Shown: positions 1-9,286 of the stretch, one piece after another
Layout: each line of letters begins with the position of its first letter
How positions within the stretch are numbered: the stretch's first letter is position 1
From: Pseudalkalibacillus hwajinpoensis
GTDB taxonomy: Bacteria > Bacillota > Bacilli > Bacillales > Guptibacillaceae
Reading direction: 5' to 3'
DNA: 64,000 nt
Assembly (NCBI RefSeq): GCF_039851965.1
Contig: NZ_CP156674.1
Coordinates: 2,232,001 to 2,296,000, forward strand
Notes under the pieces: generated by a model
The model's input: the letters and a program-made list of their open reading frames with translations, nothing else
The model's database searches: none
What the model was told of the DNA's origin: nothing
Program-made: the position numbers and the translations under genes

Positions 1-416
1 AAGTAGGTAATGAATACGGAACTACAACAGGACGTCCGCGTCGTGTTGGTTGGTTTGACAGTGTTGTCGTTCGGCATGCACGCCGTGTGAGCGGGATTAC
101 TGATCTTTCCCTTAATTCGATAGATGTTTTAACTGGAATTGATACACTTAAGATTTGTACAGCTTATAAGTACAAAGGTGAAATTATCGAAGAGTTTCCT
201 GCGAGCCTCAAAGTGCTTGCTGAATGCGAGCCTGTTTATGAGGAAATGCCAGGTTGGACAGAAGATATTACGGGTGTCCATAACCTTGGAGAGTTACCTC
301 CTAACGCCCGTCATTACATTGAGCGCGTTTCTCAGCTTACAGGTATACCTTTGTCCATTTTCTCAGTTGGACCTGATCGTAACCAAACAAATATGATTCG
401 TGGCGTTTTTGCATAA
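1..416 (+). CDS. purA: Adenylosuccinate synthetase, C-terminal part
   Basis: This is the 3' end of purA; the start lies before the window. Reading in the frame that begins at base 3 gives VGNEYGTTTGRPRRVGWFD followed by about 110 more residues. That is the GTTTGRPRR segment of the nucleotide-binding C-terminal half of PurA and its normal end. The enzyme joins IMP and aspartate using GTP, the first committed step from IMP to AMP, in the cytoplasm. A GTG at 87 could be mistaken for a start but is internal. A strong terminator follows directly. Its position next to tRNA genes and walRK matches the Bacillus origin-proximal order. Confidence 0.97.
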   Translation, partial: VGNEYGTTTGRPRRVGWFDSVVVRHARRVSGITDLSLNSIDVLTGIDTLKICTAYKYKGEIIEEFPASLKVLAECEPVYEEMPGWTEDITGVHNLGELPPNARHYIERVSQLTGIPLSIFSVGPDRNQTNMIRGVFA

Positions 417-427
417 ACATATTAAGC

Positions 428-455
428 CTGGCAGTTAATAGCTGCCAGCTTTTTT
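428..455 (+). terminator. Rho-independent terminator of purA
   Basis: The arms CTGGCAG (428-434) and CTGCCAG (442-448) enclose a 7-base loop and are followed by a T run. It begins 12 bases after the purA stop. Confidence 0.9.
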
Positions 456-593
456 GTTCTTTTCATTTTAAATGAAAAAATTTCTATTCATCAGCAGAAC
501 AAGAATTCGAAAGGTGTTGGAAAATTCTGCGCAAATAAATATTTTGTGGTAAAATTGGTCTATCATATTGTTATGCTTTGATGAGGTGGGTTA

Positions 594-1031
594 ATGAGTC
601 GGAATAAAAGGCAGGTCTTCAGACAGCAGCTTGATGTCCCTTTAACTGCTAGAATGAGAGTAGTTAAAAAGGGTATGCAGGATGAACCAGAGTTTAATCA
701 TAAAATTTATATTCATGACATTGGTCTTGAAGGGATTGGTTTTTCAGTAGATACTGAAGTTCCAATGCATACTGATGTGGAATTCTCGATTAAATTAAAC
801 GATGAGCCGTTTCAAATTAGAGGTGAAGTTGTTTGGGGGAAACTAAATGATCCCAATGATCCAAATACAAGAGAAAGTCACATTTTTGGAGTGAAATTTT
901 ATCTCCAAACGGACAAGGAATCGTCCCTTATTTTTCAGGAAGTCAATCGCTTTGCCATCCAACGTCATCGCCGTAAGCAAGAAATTCGTGAAATGATGAA
1001 AGAGAGATTAAAAAAGCAGGCAGAGGGGTAA
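594..1031 (+). CDS. PilZ-domain protein
   Basis: A 145-residue cytoplasmic protein with a single PilZ domain, which in known members binds cyclic di-GMP. The N-terminal arginine-rich segment RNKRQVFRQQ (residues 3-12) sits where the RxxxR ligand motif is expected. The second element is near residues 48-54 (HDIGLEG), a loose version of D/NxSxxG with I in place of S. The C-terminal 30 residues are strongly basic (RHRRKQEIREMMKERLKKQ). No enzymatic domain is attached, so a c-di-GMP adaptor role is inferred. The ATG is preceded by GATGAGGTGGG. It sits alone between the purA terminator and the tRNA cluster. Actual c-di-GMP binding is uncertain because the second motif is imperfect. Confidence 0.75.
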   Translation: MSRNKRQVFRQQLDVPLTARMRVVKKGMQDEPEFNHKIYIHDIGLEGIGFSVDTEVPMHTDVEFSIKLNDEPFQIRGEVVWGKLNDPNDPNTRESHIFGVKFYLQTDKESSLIFQEVNRFAIQRHRRKQEIREMMKERLKKQAEG

Positions 1032-1151
1032 AGTAACAGAAGTCACACTTCATTCCTCACTTGTTTTTTAAATTCTTTTCAAAAGAAACCTTGCTTTTTC
1101 TAAATAGCAGTGATAAGATAAATCTTGTCGTCGTAATAAGACGCATATGAC

Positions 1152-1227
1152 GAGCCATTAGCTCAGTTGGTAGAGCATCTGACTTTTAATCAGAGGGTCG
1201 AAGGTTCGAGTCCTTCATGGCTCACCA
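1152..1227 (+). tRNA. tRNA-Lys (anticodon TTT)
   Basis: A 76-base cloverleaf with encoded CCA. The acceptor arms are GAGCCAT and ATGGCTC, and the anticodon loop CTTTTAA gives anticodon TTT. First of a four-tRNA cluster. Confidence 0.97.
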
Positions 1228-1311
1228 TTTTCTTCTTTGAAAGAATTTGGATGAGGAAGAAACAGTGCACAGCATTTAGAAGCATGCACATTATTGATTC
1301 ATTCATACCGT

Positions 1312-1392
<81 letters not shown>

Positions 1393-1517
1393 AAAAATTT
1401 TCACTACGTCGAATAAGCTTCCTAAGCTAAAATTTATTTGTAGTCCCTTTAGGGGCAACCTAAACTCATAGCTTGGTACCATTCCTTTCAATCGTAAGTG
1501 TACAAATAATATATACT

Positions 1518-1593
1518 GGTCTCGTGGTGTAGCGGTTAACATGCCTGCCTGTCACGCAGGAGATCGCGGGTTCGATTCCCGTCGAGACCGCCA
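1518..1593 (+). tRNA. tRNA-Asp (anticodon GTC)
   Basis: A 76-base cloverleaf with encoded CCA. The acceptor GGTCTCG pairs with CGAGACC, and the anticodon loop CTGTCAC gives GTC. Confidence 0.97.
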
Positions 1594-1637
1594 TTTAATC
1601 TATTAAATGGTTTGAATAATAGATTAAAAACTAATAT

Positions 1638-1713
<76 letters not shown>

Positions 1714-1744
1714 TGATTTTTTCAACTAGCAACGTACATATAAA

Positions 1745-1774
1745 GCATATCTCCTTCTGGAGATATGCTTTTTT
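1745..1774 (+). terminator. Terminator of the tRNA cluster
   Basis: A perfect 10-bp stem GCATATCTCC/GGAGATATGC with a TTCT loop and six T residues. Confidence 0.92.
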
Positions 1775-1958
1775 CTTGCCTTTATATAGAAGTCCATGAA
1801 GAACCTTCCATTTTGTTACCATGCCCTGCCATGATCGTGACAAAAAGACTACGTTTTAATTACAGATTGAGTCATTATACCCAAATGCTATTCCATTTGT
1901 GATAAAGTGCGTATCGTGAGTAAAAAAGATAGTTTTAGCTAGTGCAGGAGGAAGAAGG

Positions 1959-3359
1959 ATGCAAAGATTACCCATACGCCGTTTGTTTCACCTTTCTATC
2001 ATTTTAACGACAGCTATCATGCTTTTCTCGATGGAACCAGCTGATGCTTCCGTCTATAATCTCATGAAACCTGTCTATCATGTTTATGTAGATGGTGAAA
2101 ATATTGGTACGGTTGATAATAAAGATAAATTGAATGAAACGATAGATAAACTGAAGCAGGAAGAGAAAGGGGACGGACTGGTTCTTTCGCTTGAGAATGA
2201 AGTGAAAGTGGTACCTGAACGACTTTTTCGACCTTCTTATGATAATAATGAAGCGATAAAGCAATTAGAAGATGACCTGGCTTTTGTTGCTGAGGGATAT
2301 GAATTGTCGCTTGGAAAAGAAAAAGTAGGTATTTTTGCTAGCGAAAAACAGGCAAAAAATGCGTTGTGGGCATACGCTAAGCCGTTTCTATCTGAAGATC
2401 ACATCGAAAAGGTAGAAAGAATGACTAAAAATGAACTGCCAACGGGTAAGAAACGCTATCCTGCAGATGCCCTGGAATTCTCAGAAGCCGCTTCTATTGA
2501 AAAAATTGACGCTGCTCCACAAGATGTTTTGACTGAGGGTGAGGGTGTTTCTCGCCTCTCTAAAGGCTATAAAGAAGAATATATACATAGCGTGGAAGAG
2601 GATGAAACCCTAGAAGAACTCGCGAAGAAGTATGAAATGACAGAAGAGGAAGTAGTTGAGCTCAATGATCTTTCAGAGGATGAAGAATTAAATAAGGGAG
2701 ATGAGCTTCAAGTTCTTAAGGAGAAACCGTTTGGTATGGTAGTAGAAACACTTCAATCCGTTGAAGATGAAGCGATTACCCATAAGACGGAAACAAAGAA
2801 AAGTAATTCGCTTTTAAAAGGTGAAAGAGAAGTCACGCAGACTGGGAAAGATGGAGAGAAATCTGTTACGTATCGCATTACCCGAGAGAACGGAAGAGTA
2901 GTAGCGAAGGACGTTGTGGAAGAAGAAGTAATGGTTGAGCCCGTAACAGAGGAGATAACGGTTGGAACGAAAGAAATCTCTTCCAAAGGAACAGGCTCGT
3001 TCGAGTGGCCGGCTGTGGGCGGTACAATTACTAGTAAACAGGGAGATCGCTGGGGCTCCTTTCATAAAGGAATAGACATTGCTGGCGTATCGGATAAAAC
3101 GATCAGTACAGTGGACAATGGAACGGTTAAAGCGGCTGGAAAGAGAAGCGGCTATGGTAATCAAGTAACGATCAGCCATAACAATGGCTTGGAAACAACC
3201 TATTCACACCTTGCTTCCATTTCCGTATCAGTTGGTGACACCGTTCAGAAGGGTTCAAAAATAGGGATGATGGGAACCACAGGTAAATCTACTGGCATTC
3301 ATCTTCACTTTGAAGTTTATAAAAATGGTGAACTGCAAAATCCAATGAAATATTTATAA
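1959..3359 (+). CDS. Secreted M23 peptidoglycan endopeptidase with LysM-like and G5 domains
   Basis: A 466-residue exported cell-wall hydrolase. The first 30 residues are a signal peptide (RRLFHLSIILTTAIMLFSM, cut near PADA). A LysM-like segment lies near residues 208-248 (VEEDETLEELAKKYEM), a G5-like segment near 255-345, and the M23 domain fills the last 120 residues. The zinc site is visible as HKGID and HLHFE, with HLAS as the other conserved histidine. M23 enzymes cut peptide cross-bridges. It starts at ATG after AGGAGGAAGAAGG. It lies directly before walR, whose regulon includes wall hydrolases, so a role in wall growth is a fair inference. A terminator follows, so it is not in the walRK operon. 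Confidence 0.88.
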   Translation: MQRLPIRRLFHLSIILTTAIMLFSMEPADASVYNLMKPVYHVYVDGENIGTVDNKDKLNETIDKLKQEEKGDGLVLSLENEVKVVPERLFRPSYDNNEAIKQLEDDLAFVAEGYELSLGKEKVGIFASEKQAKNALWAYAKPFLSEDHIEKVERMTKNELPTGKKRYPADALEFSEAASIEKIDAAPQDVLTEGEGVSRLSKGYKEEYIHSVEEDETLEELAKKYEMTEEEVVELNDLSEDEELNKGDELQVLKEKPFGMVVETLQSVEDEAITHKTETKKSNSLLKGEREVTQTGKDGEKSVTYRITRENGRVVAKDVVEEEVMVEPVTEEITVGTKEISSKGTGSFEWPAVGGTITSKQGDRWGSFHKGIDIAGVSDKTISTVDNGTVKAAGKRSGYGNQVTISHNNGLETTYSHLASISVSVGDTVQKGSKIGMMGTTGKSTGIHLHFEVYKNGELQNPMKYL

Positions 3360-3364
3360 TTGAG

Positions 3365-3395
3365 AAACCTTCAGTGAAAGCTGAAGGTTTTCTTG
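3365..3395 (+). terminator. Terminator of the M23 peptidase gene
   Basis: Arms AAACCTTCAG (3365-3374) and CTGAAGGTTT (3381-3390), then TTCTTG. Confidence 0.88.
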
Positions 3396-3601
3396 TTGAT
3401 CATTTCAAACAACTAATCGTGAGCTTAAAGCACGTTTTGCGTGACTCTAAAGAGGTGTCAGGTTTTCCAAATTGAAGTTAGGGGAAGGTCTCAGAGGAAG
3501 ATCATAAATAAATGCTACATAATATGATAAAATAGACAAAATGATACATGTTTTTTACAACGTTTAAATGATATTGTCATATCAAAAAAGGAGCGTTCAT
3601 A

Positions 3602-4309
3602 ATGGACAAGAAAATTCTTGTTGTAGATGATGAAAAACCAATTGCAGATATATTGCAATTTAATTTAGAAAAGGAAGGGTTTACAGTTGTTTGTGCTTAC
3701 GATGGCGATGAAGCGATTGCAAAAGTCGAAGAAGAGAATCCTGATATGATTCTTCTCGATATCATGCTTCCCCAACGGGACGGTATGGAAGTTTGTCGTG
3801 AGGTACGAAAGAAGTACGAGATGCCGATTATTATGCTGACGGCAAAGGATTCAGAAATTGATAAAGTGCTAGGACTTGAGCTTGGTGCAGATGATTATGT
3901 AACAAAACCGTTTAGTACGCGAGAGCTTATTGCACGTGTGAAGGCGAATTTAAGACGTCGCCAGCAGGAGCCTGAAAAAGAATCTTCAACTAACGCTTTA
4001 ATCAAGGTTGGAGTTTTGACGATTCACCCTGATGCCTACCTTGTAACGAAGCGGGAAGAAACCATTGAATTGACTCATCGAGAGTTCGAGCTACTGCATT
4101 ATTTATCGAAACATATTGGACAGGTCATGACCAGAGAGCATCTGCTTCAGACGGTATGGGGTTATGATTATTTTGGAGACGTAAGAACGGTGGATGTAAC
4201 GGTACGTAGACTTCGTGAGAAGGTTGAAGATAATCCTAGTCACCCAACATGGATTATTACACGTCGTGGAGTAGGGTATTATATGCGTGAACCGGAACAG
4301 GAGCAGTAA
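3602..4309 (+). CDS. walR: Essential two-component response regulator WalR (YycF)
   Basis: A 235-residue OmpR-family regulator. The receiver domain has acidic D9-D10, phosphoacceptor D53 (LLDIML), T80 and K102 (TKPF). T101, the known kinase-modified threonine in WalR homologues, is present. The winged-helix output domain covers about residues 130-228 (LTHREFELL, VTVRRLREKVE). WalR controls peptidoglycan hydrolases and is essential in Bacillus. It starts the walR-walK-yycH-yycI-walJ operon, with walK 7 bases downstream. The ATG has AAAAAGGAG 7 bases upstream. Confidence 0.98.
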   Translation: MDKKILVVDDEKPIADILQFNLEKEGFTVVCAYDGDEAIAKVEEENPDMILLDIMLPQRDGMEVCREVRKKYEMPIIMLTAKDSEIDKVLGLELGADDYVTKPFSTRELIARVKANLRRRQQEPEKESSTNALIKVGVLTIHPDAYLVTKREETIELTHREFELLHYLSKHIGQVMTREHLLQTVWGYDYFGDVRTVDVTVRRLREKVEDNPSHPTWIITRRGVGYYMREPEQEQ

Positions 4310-4316
4310 AGCATAG

Positions 4317-6119
4317 ATGGGAAAGGTTGGGTTTTTTAAGTCCATTCATTTTAAGTTTGCAATTGTATATGTACTACTCATTCTCATCGCTATCCAGTTT
4401 ATATCGGTTTATTTTAACGATAAGCTTGAGGACAGGTTTCAGAAGAACTATATCACTTCGGTAAGAGACCGGGCTGAATTACTTGCTGACAATGTATCGG
4501 ACCAGGTGAACAGTAAAAGTGATGAAGAGGAGAACACCATCACGAACTTAATCGCGAATTTCAGACAAAATGAAATTCGGCAGATTCAAGTTGTGAATTC
4601 ATTAGGTCAGGTTGTTGGCACGCTTTATGATGAAGGGATCGAAGGAACGCGCTCTACCAATGATTATGTCAATAGTGCACTTAATGGTGTGCCTGATGAG
4701 GATATTTTAATTGATGAAGAAGGTGAACGGTTTTTTGCTTATAGCTATCCCATTACAGGGGAGACAAATACGACTGTAGGTGCCGTTTATATTCAAGCGA
4801 ACATGAATCAGGTGTTTGAGCAGGCAGACGAGGTTAACAGTTTGTTAGCACAATCCGCGCTTATTGCCCTTGTCCTAACAGGTCTCTTAGGCATCGTCAT
4901 TTCCAGGACGATTACCCGTCCGATTTCAGATATGCGGAAGCAGGCACTTGTTATGGCGCGTGGAGACTTTACTCGAAAGGTTAAAGTCTATGGAGAGGAT
5001 GAAATTGGTCAGCTTGCCCTTGCATTTAACGATTTAACGAGAAGGCTTCAGGAAGCTAATGCAATTACTGAGGGTGAACGACGAAAGCTTACATCAGTCC
5101 TTGCGTACATGACTGATGGAGTGATTGCTACAGATCGCGAAGGTATGATCATCCTCATGAACGACCGTGCAGAAGAGATGATGAGTGTTTCACGTGAAAC
5201 AGTTCTTGGAACTTCCTTAAATAAAATTCTTCAATTTTCGGAAGAGAAAACATGGGACGATGTTTACAATGGTCCAGATTCGATGATTTTAGATTTAAGC
5301 AATGATCATCAAACCTTTATTATTCGCGTCAATTTTTCAATTATTCACAAAGAGGATGGTCCAATTAACGGGTTGATTGCTGTGCTGCATGATATCACTG
5401 AACAGGAGCAATTGGAACAAGAGCGCAGGGAATTTGTTGTGAATGTATCCCATGAGCTCAGAACACCTCTAACAACGATGAGAAGCTACCTGGAGGCCCT
5501 TCAGGAGGGTGCCCTACAGGATCCTGAAATCGCTCCTCGTTTCTTGAGCGTTACGCAAAATGAAACGGAGAGAATGATTCGATTGGTCAATGATCTTCTT
5601 CAGCTTTCAAAAATGGATAAGAAGGAATATCGCCTGGAGTTTACTGAGGTTGATTTTGTTGAGATGTTTGATCACGTATTAGATCGCTTTGAAATGTCTA
5701 AACGTGAGAATATCAAGATTGTCAGACAGCTCCCACGCGTATCGATTTATACAAAAGTTGATAAAGATAAAATGACCCAGGTGCTTGATAATATTATTTC
5801 CAATGCAATTAAATATTCTCCAGATGGTGGTACGATAACAGCTCGCTGCTGGACGATAGGGAAGAAGATTCGTATAAGTATAAGTGACGAAGGCGTTGGA
5901 ATTCCGAAGAACAACCTCTCCAAAATTTTTGATCGTTTCTATCGCGTCGATAAGGCACGCTCCAGGCAGTTAGGGGGAACTGGACTTGGACTTGCGATTG
6001 CGAAGGAAATGATCCATGCCCATCATGGAGATATTTGGGCAGAGAGTAAATGGGGTCAGGGAACAACAATCTACTTTACTCTTCCTTATAAACGAATAAG
6101 GGAGGTTGGTGAGAAGTGA
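4317..6119 (+). CDS. walK: Sensor histidine kinase WalK (YycG)
   Basis: A 600-residue membrane kinase with the WalK layout: first membrane helix about residues 9-28, an extracellular sensor loop to about 175, second helix about 178-197, HAMP, a PAS domain (LTSVLAYMTDGVIATDREG), then the kinase core. The H box is NVSHELRTPL, the N box DNIISNAIKYS, and the G boxes are DEGVGIP and GGTGLGLAI. It phosphorylates WalR. Its stop overlaps the GTG of yycH by four bases, which indicates translational coupling to its own inhibitors. Confidence 0.98.
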   Translation: MGKVGFFKSIHFKFAIVYVLLILIAIQFISVYFNDKLEDRFQKNYITSVRDRAELLADNVSDQVNSKSDEEENTITNLIANFRQNEIRQIQVVNSLGQVVGTLYDEGIEGTRSTNDYVNSALNGVPDEDILIDEEGERFFAYSYPITGETNTTVGAVYIQANMNQVFEQADEVNSLLAQSALIALVLTGLLGIVISRTITRPISDMRKQALVMARGDFTRKVKVYGEDEIGQLALAFNDLTRRLQEANAITEGERRKLTSVLAYMTDGVIATDREGMIILMNDRAEEMMSVSRETVLGTSLNKILQFSEEKTWDDVYNGPDSMILDLSNDHQTFIIRVNFSIIHKEDGPINGLIAVLHDITEQEQLEQERREFVVNVSHELRTPLTTMRSYLEALQEGALQDPEIAPRFLSVTQNETERMIRLVNDLLQLSKMDKKEYRLEFTEVDFVEMFDHVLDRFEMSKRENIKIVRQLPRVSIYTKVDKDKMTQVLDNIISNAIKYSPDGGTITARCWTIGKKIRISISDEGVGIPKNNLSKIFDRFYRVDKARSRQLGGTGLGLAIAKEMIHAHHGDIWAESKWGQGTTIYFTLPYKRIREVGEK

Positions 6120-7498
6120 AAATAACGAAAAAGCGTGTGGAGATGTTCAAAACCATTTTATTAAATGTGCTCGTTGTAACAAGTTTACTCCTGACTTGGC
6201 AAATCTGGACATATGAACCAGAATATGAGCAAGAAATAGCTCCTACAGAGGCAAGTCCGGTTGGTGTTAAAGAGGTCAGTATCGGCGAAGTAGTGAAACC
6301 AAATCAAGTGGTTTACCACAGAGATGATCAGCATTTCACTTCTTTTTACTCCAATACGATCAACACATTTTATAATGAATTTGTTTCAGGGGTGAAAATC
6401 AAATCATTTACAATGGAAAATAATATGGAAAGCCTTCTGAATGTAGGTAATAGTGTCGAACTTATTTTCCCCACGTTGCTTTCTAATGATGTTTTGAAGA
6501 AGCTAGTGAGTGTATCAAAGGATGATATTCCACTGGCATCGTTTGATCGGATAATTATCCCTTCCGTCGCATCAGGTAAAAACAATGAAATCATTTTCTT
6601 GAATACGATCAATCAGGTCGGAATGCGCGCTACTGTAGATGCTTCTAATGATATTAAGAATTGGTATTCTGACTTCTTTGCATCATTTGACGTAAATACC
6701 GAAGCGTCAGAGAATATGAAAATAACAAGAGCCAAACCTTTTCAAGTGGCAGATGATTCGCCTGTTTTTTATGTTCCTATTCAGGGTGTTGAAGTAGAAA
6801 CATATGGTGGGAGCACTGATGAACTAACGAATGAAAAAGCGTTTAAAGAGGCACTGTTCCCTGAACTGGATCGTGTAGAAGAAAGTACATTTAATATTTC
6901 TACGCTCTATACGGATGGAAGTCGCGATTTAACTTTTAATGACAATGCATATATGGTTTTTAAAAATCCGCCTTCTACTACTTCACGATTTGTGGCCAAT
7001 GAAGCACCTATATTGACGGCGTATGGCTTTATTAATAAGCATTATGGCTTCCGTGTTAGTAACCTTAATGAAGATGAGTATTATCTCAATGAATGGATTA
7101 CAACTTCAGATAACAACTCAGATCAAATCACGTTCAGGCTAAATACTGAAGGATATCCACTTTTTAGCTCTTCTATGGAAGATCTGGATGAGATTGATAT
7201 CAACATTGAAAATAATGAAGTGAGCACCTACAAGCGGATGCTGAAAGTAATCCAATATGCAGCTGAATTAGAAGCACGTACGCTACCTGGCTATGAAGAG
7301 TTTATTGGGCTATTGGATAGTGGAAACTTTAAAAAAAGCGAGCTTAGGAATATAACGATTGGCTTTACTATTGATCGAACAGCCGGGCAGTCCTACGATT
7401 TTACATTAGTGCCCCAATGGTATGTAAAAGTGAACCAGACATGGATACCACTGCAATCAATTGACAATGGGGGAGGGGGAGCCTTTGGATTGGAATAG
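6116..7498 (+). CDS. yycH: WalK regulator YycH
   Basis: A 460-residue protein with one N-terminal membrane helix (MFKTILLNVLVVTSLLLTWQIW) and a large external domain, as in the YycH family. In Bacillus subtilis YycH and YycI sit beside WalK in the membrane and restrain it; in Staphylococcus they activate it. The start is GTG, overlapping the walK stop (GTGA). Its own 3' end overlaps the start of yycI by 14 bases, so the stoichiometry of the pair is probably set by coupling. Confidence 0.95.
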   Translation: MKITKKRVEMFKTILLNVLVVTSLLLTWQIWTYEPEYEQEIAPTEASPVGVKEVSIGEVVKPNQVVYHRDDQHFTSFYSNTINTFYNEFVSGVKIKSFTMENNMESLLNVGNSVELIFPTLLSNDVLKKLVSVSKDDIPLASFDRIIIPSVASGKNNEIIFLNTINQVGMRATVDASNDIKNWYSDFFASFDVNTEASENMKITRAKPFQVADDSPVFYVPIQGVEVETYGGSTDELTNEKAFKEALFPELDRVEESTFNISTLYTDGSRDLTFNDNAYMVFKNPPSTTSRFVANEAPILTAYGFINKHYGFRVSNLNEDEYYLNEWITTSDNNSDQITFRLNTEGYPLFSSSMEDLDEIDINIENNEVSTYKRMLKVIQYAAELEARTLPGYEEFIGLLDSGNFKKSELRNITIGFTIDRTAGQSYDFTLVPQWYVKVNQTWIPLQSIDNGGGGAFGLE

Positions 7499-8387
7499 GA
7501 CCAAAACCATACTGATTCTAACCTTCCTGATGTTCAATATCTTTCTAGTGAGTGATTTATATAAGAAACACACAGAGCTTAGTGGGATTGAGCAGTACAA
7601 ACAGGTTTCGATTGAGCAACAGCTTGAAAATCAGGATGTAACGTATGAAAAAACGCTTCCTATTCAGGAGGAGAAAATGTCCTTCATTAGCGGGAAGGTA
7701 CATGAGTTTACAGAGGAAGAAGAAAAGACTCTTGAAGAAGGAACAAGTCAGGATATTAAGCTGGATGATCGGAAACTTTTTTCTACACTAAAAAAACCTT
7801 TCCCGATTAGTGATCCAACAGATCCTTCAGCTTTTTCTATTTTTCTAGAAACGTATGTGTATGAAGGGGGGAAGTACCAGCGTTATACCTCTGATACGAA
7901 AAACCCGGATATCATTTACTTTGTTCAAACTTATGAAGATCGACCAATTTATAGTCAGAATTCTGGCATGTTGATTGTTACTCTTGAGGACGATAAAGTT
8001 GTTTCATATACTCAGACCTACTTAAATTTAAAGGAGATCGGTAAAGAGCGGAAGCTCGACCCGGCTTCTGAAACAATTGGACTTCTTCTTAATCAACAGA
8101 ATATCCGCCCGTATGACAAAGTAGACGATGTGTCTATTGGTTATTATACGGTTACAATTGAAGACCAGCGTGATACATTCGTGTTTGTTCCAACCTGGCG
8201 CGTCGTTGTTTCGAATAAGAAAAATGATGACCCTGAGCGCGTCTATTTTGTAAATGCTATTGAGAAAACAGTGTTTAGTGACACAGAAGAGAATCTCGGA
8301 AGTGATGAGGAAAATGAACAGGATAGCGTAGAAGAACCGAAAGCAGCTGATCCTTCCAAACCTCAATCCTCCACAGGCGATAAGTAG
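7485..8387 (+). CDS. yycI: WalK regulator YycI
   Basis: A membrane-anchored partner of YycH. I place the start at TTG 7485 (LDWNRTKTILILTFLMFNIF), because YycI proteins begin with a DWxxTK segment leading into the single membrane helix, and a GGGGGAGGGGG ribosome site lies 5-10 bases upstream. An upstream in-frame TTG at 7461 would add eight residues without a good site. The rest is the external domain with an acidic, low-complexity end (DTEENLGSDEENEQD). It overlaps yycH and is followed 14 bases later by walJ. Confidence 0.93.
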   Translation: MDWNRTKTILILTFLMFNIFLVSDLYKKHTELSGIEQYKQVSIEQQLENQDVTYEKTLPIQEEKMSFISGKVHEFTEEEEKTLEEGTSQDIKLDDRKLFSTLKKPFPISDPTDPSAFSIFLETYVYEGGKYQRYTSDTKNPDIIYFVQTYEDRPIYSQNSGMLIVTLEDDKVVSYTQTYLNLKEIGKERKLDPASETIGLLLNQQNIRPYDKVDDVSIGYYTVTIEDQRDTFVFVPTWRVVVSNKKNDDPERVYFVNAIEKTVFSDTEENLGSDEENEQDSVEEPKAADPSKPQSSTGDK

Positions 8388-8401
8388 GAGAGGAATGTAA
8401 T

Positions 8402-9196
8402 ATGTCTCTTGAATTCAGTGTGCTTGCGAGCGGAAGCACCGGAAACGCCATTTATGTCGGCACCGAGAAGCATAAGCTTCTTGTTGATGCCGGTTTGAGT
8501 GGAAAGAAACTTGAAGAATTGTTTGCTAAAGCCCATCTTGATCCAAAGGATCTGGATGGGTTGCTTGTGACTCACGAGCATAGCGACCACGTTAAAGGAC
8601 TTGGTATTTTTGCACGACGATACAAGCTACCGATATATGCAAATGCGAAGACATGGCAGGCAATGAGTGGATTAATTGGCGAGATACCCACCGAGCAAAA
8701 GTTTCAGTTTGATATGGAAACCGTTAAAACATTTGAAGATCTCGATGTTGAATCGTTTGGCGTGTCCCATGATGCCGCTGAGCCAATGTTTTATGTGTTT
8801 CATCATGAAGGAAAAAAGCTTAGTATAGCTACAGATTTAGGATATGTAAGTGATCGAATAAAAGGTACGATTCGTGATTCAGATATGATCGTGTTTGAGT
8901 CCAATCACGATATTAATATGCTCATGATGGGCAGGTATCCCTGGAATGTGAAAAGACGCATATTAGGTGATATGGGTCACGTATCCAATGAGGATGCAGG
9001 AGCTGCACTTGCTGAAGTGATCGGTGATAAAACGAAGCGTATTTATTTAGCCCATTTAAGTAAAGATAATAATATGAAAGACCTGGCAAGATTGTCTGTT
9101 CAACAAACTCTCGAACAAAATGGGTTGGTAGTAGGAGATCAGGTTGATCTTTACGATACAGATCCTGCTGCACCAACTATTGTGACAACCATTTAA
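8402..9196 (+). CDS. walJ: Metallo-beta-lactamase-fold hydrolase WalJ (YycJ)
   Basis: A 264-residue cytoplasmic metallo-beta-lactamase-fold protein. The metal motif HEHSDHVKG lies near residues 59-67, with further ligands in VSHDA, ATDLGYV and LAHLSKDN. YycJ/WalJ homologues have 5'-3' exonuclease activity on DNA and have been linked to coordination of wall metabolism and replication or to mismatch repair. Last gene of the walR operon. The start ATG follows GGAGAGGAATGTAAT. Confidence 0.95.
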   Translation: MSLEFSVLASGSTGNAIYVGTEKHKLLVDAGLSGKKLEELFAKAHLDPKDLDGLLVTHEHSDHVKGLGIFARRYKLPIYANAKTWQAMSGLIGEIPTEQKFQFDMETVKTFEDLDVESFGVSHDAAEPMFYVFHHEGKKLSIATDLGYVSDRIKGTIRDSDMIVFESNHDINMLMMGRYPWNVKRRILGDMGHVSNEDAGAALAEVIGDKTKRIYLAHLSKDNNMKDLARLSVQQTLEQNGLVVGDQVDLYDTDPAAPTIVTTI

Positions 9197-9286
9197 TCAG
9201 GTTCTATTCTTTTTGTTCAGAGTATGAAAAGAGACAACAGCATAGAAGTACGGGTCTCCTTTTTACTGAAAGGAAAGGTGAAGAAA